Below, piece after piece: positions 36,762 to 51,491 of a stretch of 64,000 bases of DNA. The stretch is from Hirudinaria manillensis (Eukaryota > Annelida > Clitellata > Hirudinida > Hirudinidae). The stretch's first letter is position 1, and each line of letters begins with the position of its first letter. The notes under the pieces are model-generated. The model ran no database searches. It was not told where the DNA came from and saw only the letters and a list, made by a program, of their open reading frames with translations. Where the stretch lies: contig CM067533.1 in NCBI GenBank assembly GCA_034509925.1, positions 3,424,535 to 3,488,534 of the forward strand, written 5' to 3'. The position numbers were made by a program, and so were the translations under genes.

Positions 36762-38748
36762 TCACACGTTTTGAGAGAAAGGAGTCGGAGATGGATCCTG
36801 AAAATGAGTTGTTTGGTACAATTGAAACAATCTCTGCTCGATGGCATAGGCAGTCAGCCTCGCTTCTGCATCGTGATCCCAGCAGTCTTCAATTGTTCTG
36901 CAAACTTCTCTCAAAATCTGAAACGTTGACGAACAACAGATGACAGCCTGGATGAAGTCACACCTTGCGGTACTTGACTCACCTCGTGGTCCAACCAATT
37001 CTTCTTCAGCTGTGGACGAACTTTCTTGTGCAGCACGAGGTTCTGCACATCCTCAATGGAAGGATGGGGTCCCACTTCAGCCTCAAAAGGCCTCATATAA
37101 TCTCCTACATCTTCTTCTCAAACAATTCAAATGCAGATTTATAAGAAAGGGAAATTAGGCAACTCATTCGATTTACATTCTCTCACCAAATGCGGAACAT
37201 CTCGAGATGAGTTCCCAAAAAATTAGAGAACACGAGTAAACGTCGATCTTCAAAAAGCTTTCGACGTTTGAATTCATGGCTCCATCCAGTACTTCGGGAG
37301 CCATGTACCTCACCGAACCCACCTTAACGAGATGTCACGAACATAAGTTGAAGAATGAAAACATAAATTAGATTCATATCCTAGAAGAGTTCATCATAGA
37401 AAAGTCAAACCTGTCCGTGCACGTTTGTCAAGTTCTGCTTCAAAATGAGAGACAAACCAAAGTCTGCAAGGCAAGCAGTCATGTCCTCTTTTAAAAGAAC
37501 ATTTTCACTCTTCAAATCTCTATGGGCAATGGGGAGCTGTAAAGAAGATTACTGTGAATGATCGGGATTTGTTCTAAATCACTCAAATGTGGCATCATTA
37601 TTACTATTACCTTTCTGGGATTGTTGGACGAACTGTGAAGGAAAGCAAGTCCTTTGCTGATGGCAAATGCAATGCAGACGACATCCTGCAGACTGAAGAC
37701 CCTCTCTTTGAGATTATCTCGCAGAGAACCTCTCGGGTGGAACTCCGTTATCAACCAATACTCGAAGTTCTCGTAATCGGAGAGTTGCCGAACCTCCGCT
37801 CCGACGAACTTCAGGATGTTGTCGTGCTGCTTCACTTCCTCAAATAATCTGTAAAATTCCCTCTCCGCTTTCCACATCTTTTCTCCTTTCTTGCTCATTA
37901 TCTTCACGGCAACAAACTTCCCATCATATCTTCCTTTCCAAATCGGACCGAAGCATCCGTTGGCCACGATCTCTAATAATTCAACCTTTGAAACTCCAGA
38001 AAGGTTCATCTTGTCTGCTATGGCAACTGCCTGGAACGATGGTGCCTTGTACCCTGAAGCTCTAAAGATGAACTTCCTCCAAATGTAGAAGGCAACAATT
38101 ACAATCAGAGCCAGGATCACCAGTGGACACAAACTTATCAACAAGGTTTTCTTTATCATGTTAAGATTTGAACCTTGAGGGATCTTGCTGGATGCTGAAA
38201 GCATTGTCAAATGATTAACAAAAATAATGAGGAAGGGCACGTTTAAATAAAACTCTTTTTGTAGTTACAACAGTTAGAAAAATCAAGGCTTAGTTACTCA
38301 CCAGTGGTGGTAATCCAAACAAATTCTTCTGGTACATTTTCAAAGTCTAAGTCTGAGTTGCACATATCCTCATCACAGCAACAAAAATTGTTGTGCCTGT
38401 TGACCTCAGTCACCGTGCATCTCTGCTTATTATAACAATATTCTTTGTCGAGCCAACATCCTTTCATAAGTACTACGGGCATGCCGGATGCATTGGTCCA
38501 GAGAGCATAGCAATGCCATTTTTCACTTTCATCCTCAGAGCATATTTGAGTCTGGTTACATTTTGTCAAATCGGAGCACTGCGACGGATTGAAATGTTCA
38601 CATATTCGTCCACTGACCTCCAATGTCAGCAAATTAACCACTGTAAGCACAAACTGTGACATTCAGTCCAACTTGTCTTGTGATGCACATATCATTCATA
38701 ACAATACTAACCCATTATAGAAAAAAAACAATAGCATAGCCAATTCAT
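36762..38748 (-). CDS. ACVR2: activin receptor type-2, TGF-beta family type II receptor kinase, 7 exons
   Basis: Exons in transcript order: 38748-38712, 38640-38302, 38194-37611, 37536-37411, 37322-37187, 37104-36983, 36917-36762; 499 residues in frame (human ACVR2A 513). A hydrophobic signal peptide begins [14 protein letters not shown]. The three-finger ligand-binding domain (about 25-115) ends in CCCDEDMCN, the cysteine box of activin type II receptors. A transmembrane helix spans about 143-164. The kinase domain has VAVK lysine K223, HRDLKSEN (H325-N332), DFG at 345-347 and the family-typical [12 protein letters not shown] near the C-terminus. Activins, BMPs or GDFs bind it, and it phosphorylates type I receptors to start Smad signalling; the fly homologue is punt. 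The tail after the kinase is short. The first ATG in exon 1 frame (38763) would not give a continuous frame; 38748 does. Confidence 0.96.
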
Positions 38749-39678
38749 CTTTGCAGAATGTCATTAGAAAACCTGAAAAAATACAACTTTATATGAGTTT
38801 ACAAGTTTTATTACAGATATTTTAAAAAAACTTTGCAAAGTATGACTTTTTATAACAATACATGTAATTTACACATCATAATATGTACAAATCATTAGAC
38901 ATAGATTAAATCATTCCAAAATTTATGAAACCAATTAGAAATATGGGTTGTTAAATCCTAAAAACTAGTTAGGTGGTCAGATACTAAAACTTATATTGAT
39001 AAATAAACACCTGCAACACCGGCCTAATAAGGGCAATGAAATAAATCTTCAACACAGAAGTTTGATTTAAGAATCCTATCAGTTTTTCTACATGTAACCA
39101 CTATAATTAATTCGTAAATTATAGTAAGTTATATAAAGAAACGCATCACCCAATAATTTAACCCTTATGGAAAGTTAGATGACTGTTTAGATGTGCGAAA
39201 TAAAAAATAATAAAACTTACGGTTAAAATGCAATTATGTAGGCAGACTTTACGTTAAAATAATCAAAAGCCCTGCGACAAAATTGCTAGTCAAACAAACT
39301 TTTCCAGTACAAATCTAGTTGCGCAATAGCAAAAACATGTTCCTTTCAACAAAACAAAACAAAATGCACAAAGATTACAAAAATTGCTTTGATTATAAAA
39401 AGTGTGCCGCAATAATTAGCTTGCACAAATTCTATACAAATTTTGATTTAATCTGACCCTTTGAGTTTGAAAACTTTAAAGCATTAATGAGCGTCGTTAT
39501 ATTTAACTACCATTTCGATCAAAATAACATTTTATTATGGTATTTATTAGATTATAAAAATTAAATTTTGCCCTTTGTTATTAAATAATGTTTTATTTTT
39601 AATATAGCAAATTTTCAGTGGTGAAAACATTTTGAACTGAATATTCACTATTTTCTGTCGTCTTCTGGGCCTACCAAA
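38749..39678. promoter_or_regulatory. divergent intergenic region between ACVR2 and ZMYND12
   Basis: About 930 AT-rich bases between two divergent start codons. It should contain both promoters, but no TATA box or other clear element stands out. Confidence 0.4.
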
Positions 39679-42582
39679 ATGGCGGTGAGAATCTACAAGT
39701 TGGCGAATCCGAGGGGTGTCTACTTTATCTGTGAAGTTTGCAATCGCGATGCTACGATAATGTGTCCCCATTGCAAAGTTACTTACTACTGGTAATTAAT
39801 AACAATTCTATCCACTTTAACGGTGAAGTTGGCATGAGAGTCATTTGGACTCAATATTCCATAAGCGGTGTATTTCGTGATTTCGATTACATGGACCCTT
39901 ATGGATACGTCTAAATCAATGATGATTCTTTTACATCTGAGTGGATGTTAATTATGGAAAATTATAACATTCTTCATAAATCATTTATGAAACCCAGACA
40001 GCATGTAGATGTTAATCGTTATACTTATGCCTTATAATACTTATATAATAATTATAATTATAAGTCAATTAATAATATTATTGATTAATACTGAATGAGA
40101 ACATTGTTTCCCGAATCACATTACCCTTGCAGTTCTGAAAAGCATCAGCAAGTCGATTGGGCGAGTGTGCACAGCACAATATGCTACTTGCTTCCTTTGC
40201 TCAGAAATCCGCACTCGTTCAAATTCAGCATTTCTAGTGATCCAAATTTCAAGGCGACATTCAAAACTAAACTGTTGGTATGTCAAACATTTAACATGCT
40301 AGAATATTTCTAGCGGTTGTTTTAGACTTCCGGTATAATTTAGCAGAAAACTTTGAGGATGATCCTACTATAGTGTGATTGCAATTATGGTTAAGAAAAC
40401 TTTGTGTCCCAAACTCAGGGCAGTAGCATATATATAGCATATCCTACTCTTAATCTCACTGAATAGCATATGTGAAGGCAATTCTCCTCCTCCCCCGAAA
40501 AACAAGCAAGAATAAATTTAAAGTATATTGTTTGAGAAATTTAGAGTTTTATGTGTTATAAAAAAGAAACCAGAAACTTTGAAATTTTATTGTTTGAGAA
40601 GGAAGTTCAAATTTGATCTTTAACGTTTTTGTTCATTCATTATTCAAAAATTTTATTTAATAATAGTTTCACTTCATTCAAGACATCAAAAGATGTTCCT
40701 GAACTAGTGTTATTTTGATATAGAAAAATCTCATTGAACTGACGAAAGTTATGGCACATCAATACCTGTTTAAAGATTGCCCGTTGATGGCTCTACCGGC
40801 TGCCATTCGTTCGTTGCATTTTAATCATCAACTTCATGGGTCTGACAGCCTCCAAAATGTGCCTTCACTTTTGCTCATCACCGAATCTAAATTGGGTATA
40901 TTGATGAGACAACATTCAGTGGGGTAACAGATAACTTGAAGTGTTTTTAAGGACTAGGGCATCTGGATCAGGCGAGACAGCTTTTTGCACAAGCCCAATG
41001 GTTGACTATAAAATATCCGAATTGCCCCGATGAAATTCTTTCTCAGCTTTACAGAACTTGTGCTAAAATTAAATTCGCCATCAACGACCTCCAAAAAGTT
41101 AAGGAGTTTTCCAGTAAAGACGTTAGTTAGTCAATTGGATCATATTAAGAATAATTGGAATTCTCATTAAATATGTTCTGCTAAATGTTGTTAAAAACTG
41201 CAGATATATCATTGTTCTAAAAAATATGGACCTTCCAGTCACCATGTCGCTGGTGGATATTACCAATTGGGATTAACTTTTGAAAAGGAGGGTCAAATCG
41301 GCATTTTTAAGTCTTTGCTTTTGAAGGTGGGAGGTTATAACAGCCAAATAAGTCATTGATAATGATATGATATAACATTTCCGTGAGGTTAAAATTTGAA
41401 AAAGTTGAAATCTTTTCGAATTAAAAGAATTTTTTAAACGAAAGGCCAAAATATTCGGTCCATTCAGTTTACCACACACTACAGATGCAATCAAAATGTA
41501 CTTTGCCTCGCCATGGAAAGTGTTAATGTTTTAATCTCGCAATGAGATTAACACTACCTGTTATTGTTTTTACAATTTGAAGCGAATTCGCAAATAATAG
41601 AAAGGCGAGGGAGGCTTTTAGGTGCAATTAATCGCTTGCTGAATATAATGAATACAAAACAATGTAAACTACTACAATATATTGTTTATTCTGAATATAT
41701 TCGTTTAAACATCTGAGGTTACGGATATATGGATGGCGCACCTGACAAAAATGGTCAAGTTGAAGATTTACCACTACCTCGAAGAAGATGGCAAATCAAA
41801 AATCGAGGATTCAACAATTTGTCTCGGTGTGCAAACCTAATATTATAATTTATTTGGAAAGTTGCTAATAATAAATATTTTATCAGACGTGGCACAACAG
41901 GCAGAAGCAATGCAAATGTTGGACAATATATTTAATAAGACCGGCTCCAAGAAAGCGGCTCATTCTCTGGCTATGCTTTATTTCATAAAAGACAAGATCA
42001 GTATGGTAAATGTTTTCGATTTCTATTGTTTATTAATATCAACCAGGAAATCGCATTGGATTGACCCATACTTATCATCTGGAGGCTTCAGAGCTACGTT
42101 CATGCCACATCACTTTTATAATGGAGCAAATGGCCAACAAATCGTTTTCATATTATCCAGCGCAGACGTTCTTAATCTTAACCAAATATCAACAATAGAA
42201 AATGGTTCACGCTCTGACACTATTAGTTTATTTAGCTGAGTAGAAACAGGGATAATGTAACTTGGAGGCAGGGAAGGGTAACTTCTCCTTCAACTTTAAT
42301 AGTTATTTGTCATTCTCAGAGGCGAGGTTTTTCTGTTCCTTTTGTCTTGGTGTGAAATTTTTAATGGCCCAAAAAGCTCTTCAGTTTTTAAATAAAATAA
42401 ACGAAAATGTTTAAAATCGTCCATGGTTAACAAATATTTTGCAGGCTCAGAAATACGGAAGAATTGCTCTGCTGTCATATAACTCCAACTTCGATGCTGA
42501 GAATCCAGATTATTTGGTGACAGCTTACCAGTTTATGAATGAATATGAGGCAAGACCTGTAAGTGTTGGAAGCTCAGACTAA
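39679..42582 (+). CDS. ZMYND12: zinc finger MYND domain-containing protein 12, 8 exons
   Basis: Exons: 39679-39791, 40133-40277, 40724-40895, 40952-41121, 41204-41326, 41718-41826, 41887-42005, 42445-42582; 362 residues in frame (human 365). The N-terminus is a MYND zinc finger with all eight ligands: C18, C21, C29, C32, C38, H42, H51 and C55 (CEVCNRDATIMCPHC, then YYCSEKHQQVDW). Helical TPR-like repeats follow, including LGHLDQARQLFAQAQWLTIK and HVAGGYYQLGLTFEKEG, which match the human protein. ZMYND12 is a sperm flagellum and cilium protein, reported as linked to axonemal inner dynein arm proteins in mammals. The gene is convergent with the ROPN1L-like gene, also a sperm-flagellum protein. 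Confidence 0.93.
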
Positions 42583-43056
42583 AGAGTAACTCTAACGGGC
42601 ACACAAATCATTTCCACTTTTTATTTGCAACGTGTTAATTGCTAACGAAATTTAAACTGTATAATGAACATGTTTCAGCTTATTATTAAACATATAAAAT
42701 TATCTTTTCTTTGTTCCTGCCAGCTTTGGACATTGTTCACTTTCAAAATTCCTTGGCATGACGTAGCCATCTTGCTTTTTACTGAAAGCATATTAAAAAC
42801 ATTCTAAAGATCATTTGTGAACATTGCATTTTATATATGTAGTAGATCATTTGAGTGACTTATGTAGCCAAAACGTAGGCACTCCTTCTTATATTGTAGG
42901 AATTATGACAGCCTTTCTCTAAACAATTCATTACTTAATAAAATAGCTGGACTTGAACAACTGGGTCAAAAAAACGTTACACAAATTAACAAAAATGAAG
43001 TAATAAAAAGTTATAAAACAGAAAGTTATAAACTCTCCAGACTTAAATAAAATGGC
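42583..43056. other. convergent spacer between ZMYND12 and ROPN1L-like genes
   Basis: About 470 bases holding both 3' untranslated regions. AATAAA on + at 42937-42942 may serve ZMYND12. Confidence 0.45.
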
Positions 43057-44255
<1,199 letters not shown>

Positions 44256-44638
44256 GCTTAACACTACCTTTCAATTTTACAACATAAAAACTTCAACATT
44301 TACGCTAACACCTCTATATATTTTAATTTCAATATAAGTAGAAATTGTTGATATTGAGATCGGTCTAGTCGACGCATACGGTGCGAATTTTCACTAAGCT
44401 TTTCTTTGAGACTACTTTGATCCATGTTTAAATCCTGATTACATTTGTGGCTCAAAAAGCCAAGACTTGGCTGGAAGTCTATCAATAATTATTACTTTGC
44501 TCCATGACGCAAAAAGAGAAGGTGAGAGCTCTGTGGATCTTGGGTTATGATGTCCTTTGGATCGTGTCCAGCTTTTTTATTTTTTATGCATGCTATTGAG
44601 GTATAAGACCTTATCTTAATCTGGAGATTCTCAACATA

Positions 44639-44727
44639 GGATAAAAATTTCTCAAAAAATAATCTCAACGAGGAGCAAAAGTCTCGAAGACAAAGAGATG
44701 CGACCAATTTGCATTACCAGACAAAGC
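44639..44727. repeat. direct repeat, copy B (partner 44168-44255)
   Basis: Second copy of the block upstream of the ROPN1L-like gene, with scattered substitutions and one or two small gaps. No gene start follows it. Confidence 0.7.
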
Positions 44728-45225
44728 ACCTAAAAGGGTCAGTTAATGTATCTCAGAGAATTCAAATATTCTATAGGTCTGGGGTAGTTTTAACTTTCAT
44801 AAACTCTTCCGGACATCATTCAAAATTTTCTCTGCTAACGGAAGCCACGAAATTCCGAACGCTCGGGTTCATTCCGTCCATGCGTCATCCCACAGCCTCC
44901 CTCGTTAGGCAGTAATGCCAGCAGAAGATCTGACTCCTGAAAGACGAGATAGGGCGAAGGAAATCTAAAACGTGTTTGTTTCAAAAGACGAGTTTTAACA
45001 TTATACTGTAAACACGGGAAAGCTTTTAGTTGTTGAACTAATCCGTACGGAAGAAGGTGAAGTTACAATCGCACGTTAAGAGCCACAAACTGACGTTCGA
45101 ACGGAAACCACGCGACAGTGTTAGTCGAATCGCCACCAAGGTTTGATTTCTATGCACAAAGTGCGATGCCCGAACTATCGTTTTTAAAACCCAGCACAAG
45201 TTGTACAAATTAAATACACGTACGC

Positions 45226-45435
45226 ATGTCAATATACAACAAACGCCGTTGGCAATTAAACTTAAGCAGCGATGACGTCGACGGGCCTGTGCCGGCCCCG
45301 TCGAGCATTCCAAATACTTGCACACTGCAGAATCATTTATCACCAATAAACGTATTTGAACCAAACTTGCCAGGCAAATCGAAGACAAAGACACCTCGCT
45401 CCGTTATAAAACCAGTTAAACCTTTCCTGCGTTGA
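45226..45435 (+). CDS. hypothetical short protein or exon
   Basis: An open frame of 69 residues beginning MSIYNKRRWQLNLSSDDVDG, proline- and serine-rich, ending KPVKPFLR. It is noticeably richer in C+G than the flanks (the codons for DDVDGPVPAPSS), as true exons are in this window. It may be a complete short protein or one exon of an unseen gene. I recognise no family. Support is composition only. Confidence 0.3.
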   Translation: MSIYNKRRWQLNLSSDDVDGPVPAPSSIPNTCTLQNHLSPINVFEPNLPGKSKTKTPRSVIKPVKPFLR

Positions 45436-46611
45436 GGTGAATCGATCGGCAGGAAATTACCAGATCGTCACCAAGTCGACAAAAAATAAATCATAAAATG
45501 ATAAACTAGATTCGCTACAAGGTTTCAACATTCGATTCACAAAGCAGTCGATCGAATTCTAAAGTTGAACAGCTCCTTGGGATGAAATTTCGTTTCAAAA
45601 ACGTGGGAAGTTGGAAAAATTAAGGAAAAACCAAAGATTGCAAAGTGTCCGAGTCCTGCAAGTTGGGGTTAGAGAGCCTGCCGTGGTCTGAAAATGACAA
45701 ATTTAAACCATTCCAGAGCAGGGCTCAACGGCATAATTTTAATTATTAGTATATATAATTAATCATTAGTTAACTATTAATTAATTATAAATATTAGTAA
45801 TTAGACAGGAGTGGTCGGGATGGGGTTCCCATCCGACGGCAAAGAAACAAAGCAGGTCTGATTGATGGTGAAATAAATAGCAACAGCAAAAAACAATGAA
45901 GTGTCGAATTGTACAGTCGGTCTACGAAGCACGAAGTTGGAGTTGCATATTAAAATACACGTCACTGCGAAGGACTCGCGTAGCCGATCGTGGAAAGAAG
46001 AGACGCCCGGCAAAAACGGCTCCACCTCGTCGTCCTTCGTCGCGTCCCGATGACAGACGGATGTCGCCATCTCCACAACTCAGAAGAATCGTGAACTGAA
46101 GTGAAGTCGTTGCAGAATAAAAACGCGTCCCCGTAAATTTGCTAGTCAGACTTTTATTGAGGGCAGAGCAATTCATCGGACAATTTTCTCTCTAAGGGCC
46201 TCCTAAGATTCGTACATGTGTGTTTAGCAAGATTTCGTACTTATAAAATAATCTTCAACAAATGCTTGCAAAATAACTGCTTTATAAATCGATCGTGTGC
46301 TCATTTAAAAAAAAATCAATCAATCAATCAATCTGGATTCATTTGATAAAAAATGAAAATCATTTCAAAGAAAACAAATTCTCAAGCAGAAGAAAATCCG
46401 AGCCGAATCCCCCCGATTCCGTGCGGAGTCCGCGTCGAGAGGAGTCCTCGTGGAAAGCGAATCTATTATCTTACGAAGAACGCCTCGTTTTCCGATCGAA
46501 ATTTTTTTATAGATCGATCGCACCGAGACGAGACAACGAATCCGTCCCCGTCGGGGAATCGCCTCTTTCGGTCGCAAAACTAACTTCGCCGACGGAACGT
46601 TCGCCATCCGC
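45436..46611. other. intergenic, downstream of DIP2
   Basis: Includes the probable 3' untranslated region of DIP2 from 46611 downwards. A CG-richer patch at 45950-46110 and another at 46395-46600 give overlapping frames on both strands, none recognisable. Confidence 0.4.
46153..46158 (-). terminator. candidate poly(A) signal of DIP2
   Basis: AATAAA on the minus strand about 455 bases beyond the DIP2 stop codon. Confidence 0.35.
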
Positions 46612-47173
46612 TCACATGTTGTAGGCCACGTAGATGGGGTCCAACTGATCGGCCAGGAATCCATCCCTCAGGTGCATCCTCTGCTTCTCCCCTCTCGAAT
46701 TGATGGGCACGACTCCGGGGTCGACCACGACCACGACTCCGACGATCAAGTAATGTTCCTCTATCACGGCGTTGGTCACCAGCGGAATCAAATCCAGTGC
46801 TTCCTTCTCGCTTCCGTCGAGTTCCACCACCACGACCAGCAGGTTCGTCCACGTGAATACGGCACTGAAAGCACCAATGCTCTTAATCTTAACCATATTT
46901 ATAATTACTTATAATTTTTAATTATTTATAATTATATGTTGGGCAGATGAAGCAAAGAATATGTCAATTTTTATGGCCATTTTAAACAATGCAAAAGTGT
47001 CTTATTAATGCACGTTAAATCATTGACAGCAATCTTCAAAGTTTTTGAGTTAATATTTTTTTACAATTTTTTTTCATTTCTTTCAGAATTAAAATAAATT
47101 CAGTCAGAATCAATGATCAAATAAGTAAATAAATAAATAAATAAATAAATGAATGAATGAATGAATGAATGAA

Positions 47174-47204
<31 letters not shown>

Positions 47205-50200
47205 ATAGAGAGTATGAAAACTCACCATTCACAAATCTTTCTATGGCATCTGATGACACTATTTTCAATGTCCATCGGATGGTACCTCATTCCCCTCAGC
47301 ATTATCGTCTCTTCCAACGCTCCGACGACAAATATGGCGTCGTGACGTTCTGTAATGGAAGGTAAGAAAAATCAGTAAAAGAAAAATCGTTGACCTACAG
47401 ACGTGACTGGCAAACGACCTCCGTCGGATTGAGTCATCTCGGTCCTCCTGACGAAGCCGAGGTATCCCGTCCTGGCATAGGTGGTGTGGATGTCTCCGGT
47501 GGCAAGGTGGGCGTCGAAGTGATCCTGGTGCGACTGTTCATCGTGGATCATGAAGTAACCCCCGGCATTGTGGGGACTGTTCACCCAAATCTAGAAATTG
47601 GCAAGATTTAATATTATTTAAATAATATATTACATTAATAATTTAACCCAAATCTAAAAAATTGGGAAAATTTAATATTATTTAAATAATATATTGTATT
47701 AATAATTTAATATTATTTAGTTTTTTTTCCAACAAAGTTTCTACTCGACCAGTTCTCAATTCAAAACAACTCGAACCATTTCGAAAAGAGTTTTATGTTG
47801 GTTTTTAGCAAAAAGTGCCTTTTGATACAATGTTCGACGTGCAAATTAACCCAAATTAATTAGCAATATAAATAATAGCAACGAACTTTTGCATGACTCT
47901 TCAGATGAAAGAGAATTTAGAAAACATAAAAGCAGTCAAATAAAAAACAACAAACTCACTTCTCCAAGGTGAGAATCAGCACACTGCCCTTTTGTTTCTG
48001 GGTTGGCTATGACAACTTTTACACCAGGCATCAGCTGAATTCAAATAACAAACAAACAAAGTAAGCAGTCGTGCCTCTCAGGAAGACAAACAATCGTGTC
48101 GAATAGCATCCATTTGACGTTCACCTTTCCGGATTCAAGGATGCAGAGACTGTGCGGACTTCCCCTCTCGACCAGCGTGACCCGGTCGTTGCGCAGCGCA
48201 CGCAAATCCACGAAAACGGAGGTGGGGTCGGGACTCGAGGCACCCTGCGGCCAATCGATGAATCCGTGACATAAGTACGTACGAACAAATGAAATGATAA
48301 ACATTTTACGACGCTGCATAGTAACGGGGTGACCGCAAGTACCTGCAGACAAATGCCGACATTGACCCGACAACCGAAACTGGTGCTGACGGCTCTGGTC
48401 GAAAGTCCGAGTCCCGAGAAAAGCTTCGAGAAGGAGTTGGTCAGTTGAATGCGCGGCCTCTCCTCCGCCACGACGCAGAGGGTTCTGACGCAGCTCAGGT
48501 TGACGCCCTTGCCTTTGAGAAGGGCAATCGAAGTCCCGAGTCCCTTGGTGCAAAGTTCCATCACCCCGTACGAGCAGAAAGTGTCGCGGACTGTGGGGTA
48601 CACATTGCTCGTATTATAACAATACATAAAGCATGTATGTGAGATAATAAAATAACCAAAAGAAATGAATATAATCGTTCGTTCCAGCAAGCCGACCTTT
48701 GTTTTGACTGACGATGGATAACCAAAGCGAGGGGTTAATCTCAACCTCAGAGGGTGGAATAAGTATCGAGTGGTGACCTGAATAAATGCTAAAAATATAA
48801 AATAAAAAATTAATCAAAAAATTCCGTCGCATTCATGGTAAAGGTACACTTAGACTAAGGACATTTCACAAACACGCAATCACACGTGCACACGATTAAT
48901 TTCTACTGCCAGAAGAGGCGTCAAAGTCGTCATCAGAAAAGACGTAATAAGGACCTGCTCATGCACCACAGGACGAAGCCGAGACCGCAGTAGGGGTCGA
49001 GGCATAAGACGACCTCCCTCGATGGATAGAGTTCTGACTGCAGCTTCATGGCTTTGCACAGTGACGAGGTAGCAGCATGTGACATCTGGAAAATACAAAA
49101 TAAAAAGCCAAAACTATAATAAATCATCAAAAATAAAGAAACTGTCATGTTGATATTATTTGCTTAGTTATTCAAAGATTTCTTGATGTGCAGGTTGGCT
49201 CTGAGGATTGCTTTCCTGTTTGTCGGTGCTTGTAACAAGTTAAGGTCCTTATGCATCCATTTTTTAGCAGCTTATCATGCTCCTCGTGCAGAAAGGCAAA
49301 GCACAACCGGTCCAAGCTCCTCCAAAGCTTAACCTTATAGTGCCATGTGGCTATCACTAAATCCACAAATAGATAGATAATAGATAATAATAATAATAAT
49401 ATTCAGACAATGTTTATAATAATAATAATTGTCTGCACAAATTGCACTCTGTAACCTTGACCCCGGCCAGCATGCCCGTGGTGGAGACGCTGAAGTCGAG
49501 GTAACAGACGGAGTCGGGCGACGGGGCTCGGAAGGGTCCGCCGAACTTCCTTTTGGAGATGTCGTCCGTCTCCAGTAGGGTCGGCCAGGCCTTCAGCTCG
49601 ACCACAGACACGGCCTCCTGCGACGATTCATTATTCGTGACTTCGAGCGAATTATAAATTATATATTACTGATAAAGTGATCTTGCGACACAATTAGTAG
49701 TAAAGTAATTTAATAAATCAAATAATGTAATATAATATTAATTAAATATTAAGTATAATATTAATTAATATTAATTCATTATATTAATTAATATTAATTC
49801 ATTATATTATCATTAAGTAATATTAATATAATTATCATTAATTAATATTAATATAATTATCATTAATGTAATTAGCAGAAACAAACAGAGTCCAAACAAC
49901 CTGTGAATGGTTCATTAAGAAGTAATAATAATAATAAAAAATAACCTTTGACTTGAGCATCTTGATGATGACGGCAGTCGACAGGACGACCGAAGCTTTG
50001 GCGACGTCGACGATCATTCGGACGGTGGGGAGGGTGGTGGAGATGTTCATCGGGTGGGGGGGTCGGATTGTCACCGGAACGGCCCCTTTTAATGGTTTTA
50101 ATGATGACGGAGTAGTAGTAATGATAACTACAGGTAACGATTTATTTAGTTAGTTAGTTGTTAGTGGTGGTTTAATAATGTCGTTAATATAATTATAATC

Positions 50201-51439
50201 AGAATTAAATGTCAACATACGAAGGATTAACCTTTTATGTTTTGTATAATTATGTCTTTTTGGTGTAAAATGACAAAATCCTTAAATTCATTGGCATTCG
50301 TCTTGACAGGATTATTTATTAAAAGATGAATTAAACCGAATTACTTCGAAATGATATTATTGTTATTTTTACATTATTGGAAATATTATTATTGTCATTA
50401 TTATATTATTACTATTATATTTTGATTAATGTCATTATTATACCATTACCTCATTACATTATATTTTTATTATTGTCATTTATTATTACTATTATAGTAT
50501 TATATTTTTATTAATGTCATTATTATACTATTAGGTTCATCAAAATGGATGATTCAATGTCGGCTCGAAAAAAGGTTGTCAAAGCAAATGACCTGCATAG
50601 AGACAACCATAGAAAGCAGCAATGAGTTCCAATCCAGGTGGGTAGATGAGAGCCACGTGGTCTCCGGGGCTCAGTTTCACCTTGTCGATCAGCAGAGCTC
50701 CGATCCTTTCGGCCCTTTTGTGCAGCTGAAGGCAGGAGATTGCAGCAGAGGTTTGGTTCTGAAACGACCAGATGCAGAAGCTACAAGCATGCAGGCGAAT
50801 GCCGGTTGTTGTTGCGACTCGTGCTTCTCAACGACTACGTGTAGTCCTTATTATTTCTTTATAACTGAAGATAAATTCAAGTTTCTCTTACCTTGGCATT
50901 GATGACGGTGTACAAAATGTGCTCCGGAGTCGAGTGTGCCCTGCCTTTGAGGACCTCGCTCAAGAACTGATACTGAAAACATCGAAGAAGTGAATAAACA
51001 TTGTGACCAACCAATCAATCAAACTCTGGAAGATACCTTCTTGACCGAATCGGCTTCTACGTCCTCCATGAGACCCAAGTCCCTTCCTTGAGCCCAAGCC
51101 AATCGGGCTCCTTGAACAATGTTCCCGACGTGAACGGCAGAAGGAGTGACGTCTGCGTCGAGCAAAAACATCTCAGAAAACGTTGGCAACCGATTGGGTC
51201 TTGACTTAACTATTACTATTAATAATAATAATAATAATAGATTTGTTAGCGACAGTAGAGTGAAACAAGTGACTATGAAAGATGTAATCATGCTGTTAAC
51301 AGTTTAAAAGGAAGTGTTAGTGGCATGAGGAAAAGAATCATGCAAAGCTTGTAAAACCAACTACTTTACTAACATTATTATATTAAATTCCTATATTATC
51401 ATGTGATATAAATATCTTCTAAATTATTACATTAATATT

Positions 51440-51491
<52 letters not shown>

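Noticed and set aside
42006-42239. Open frame continuing past ZMYND12 exon 7
   Set aside because: It is intron read-through: a GTAAAT donor sits at 42006 and the next exon at 42445 matches the family C-terminus.
46365-46852. Arginine-rich minus-strand ORFs over the DIP2 3' end
   Set aside because: Alternative frames of the last DIP2 exon and its 3' untranslated region; the DIP2 frame itself is unambiguous.
49838-50153. ORFs on both strands around DIP2 exon 50085-49946
   Set aside because: Only the minus frame between the splice sites matches DIP2; the plus-strand frame is its shadow.
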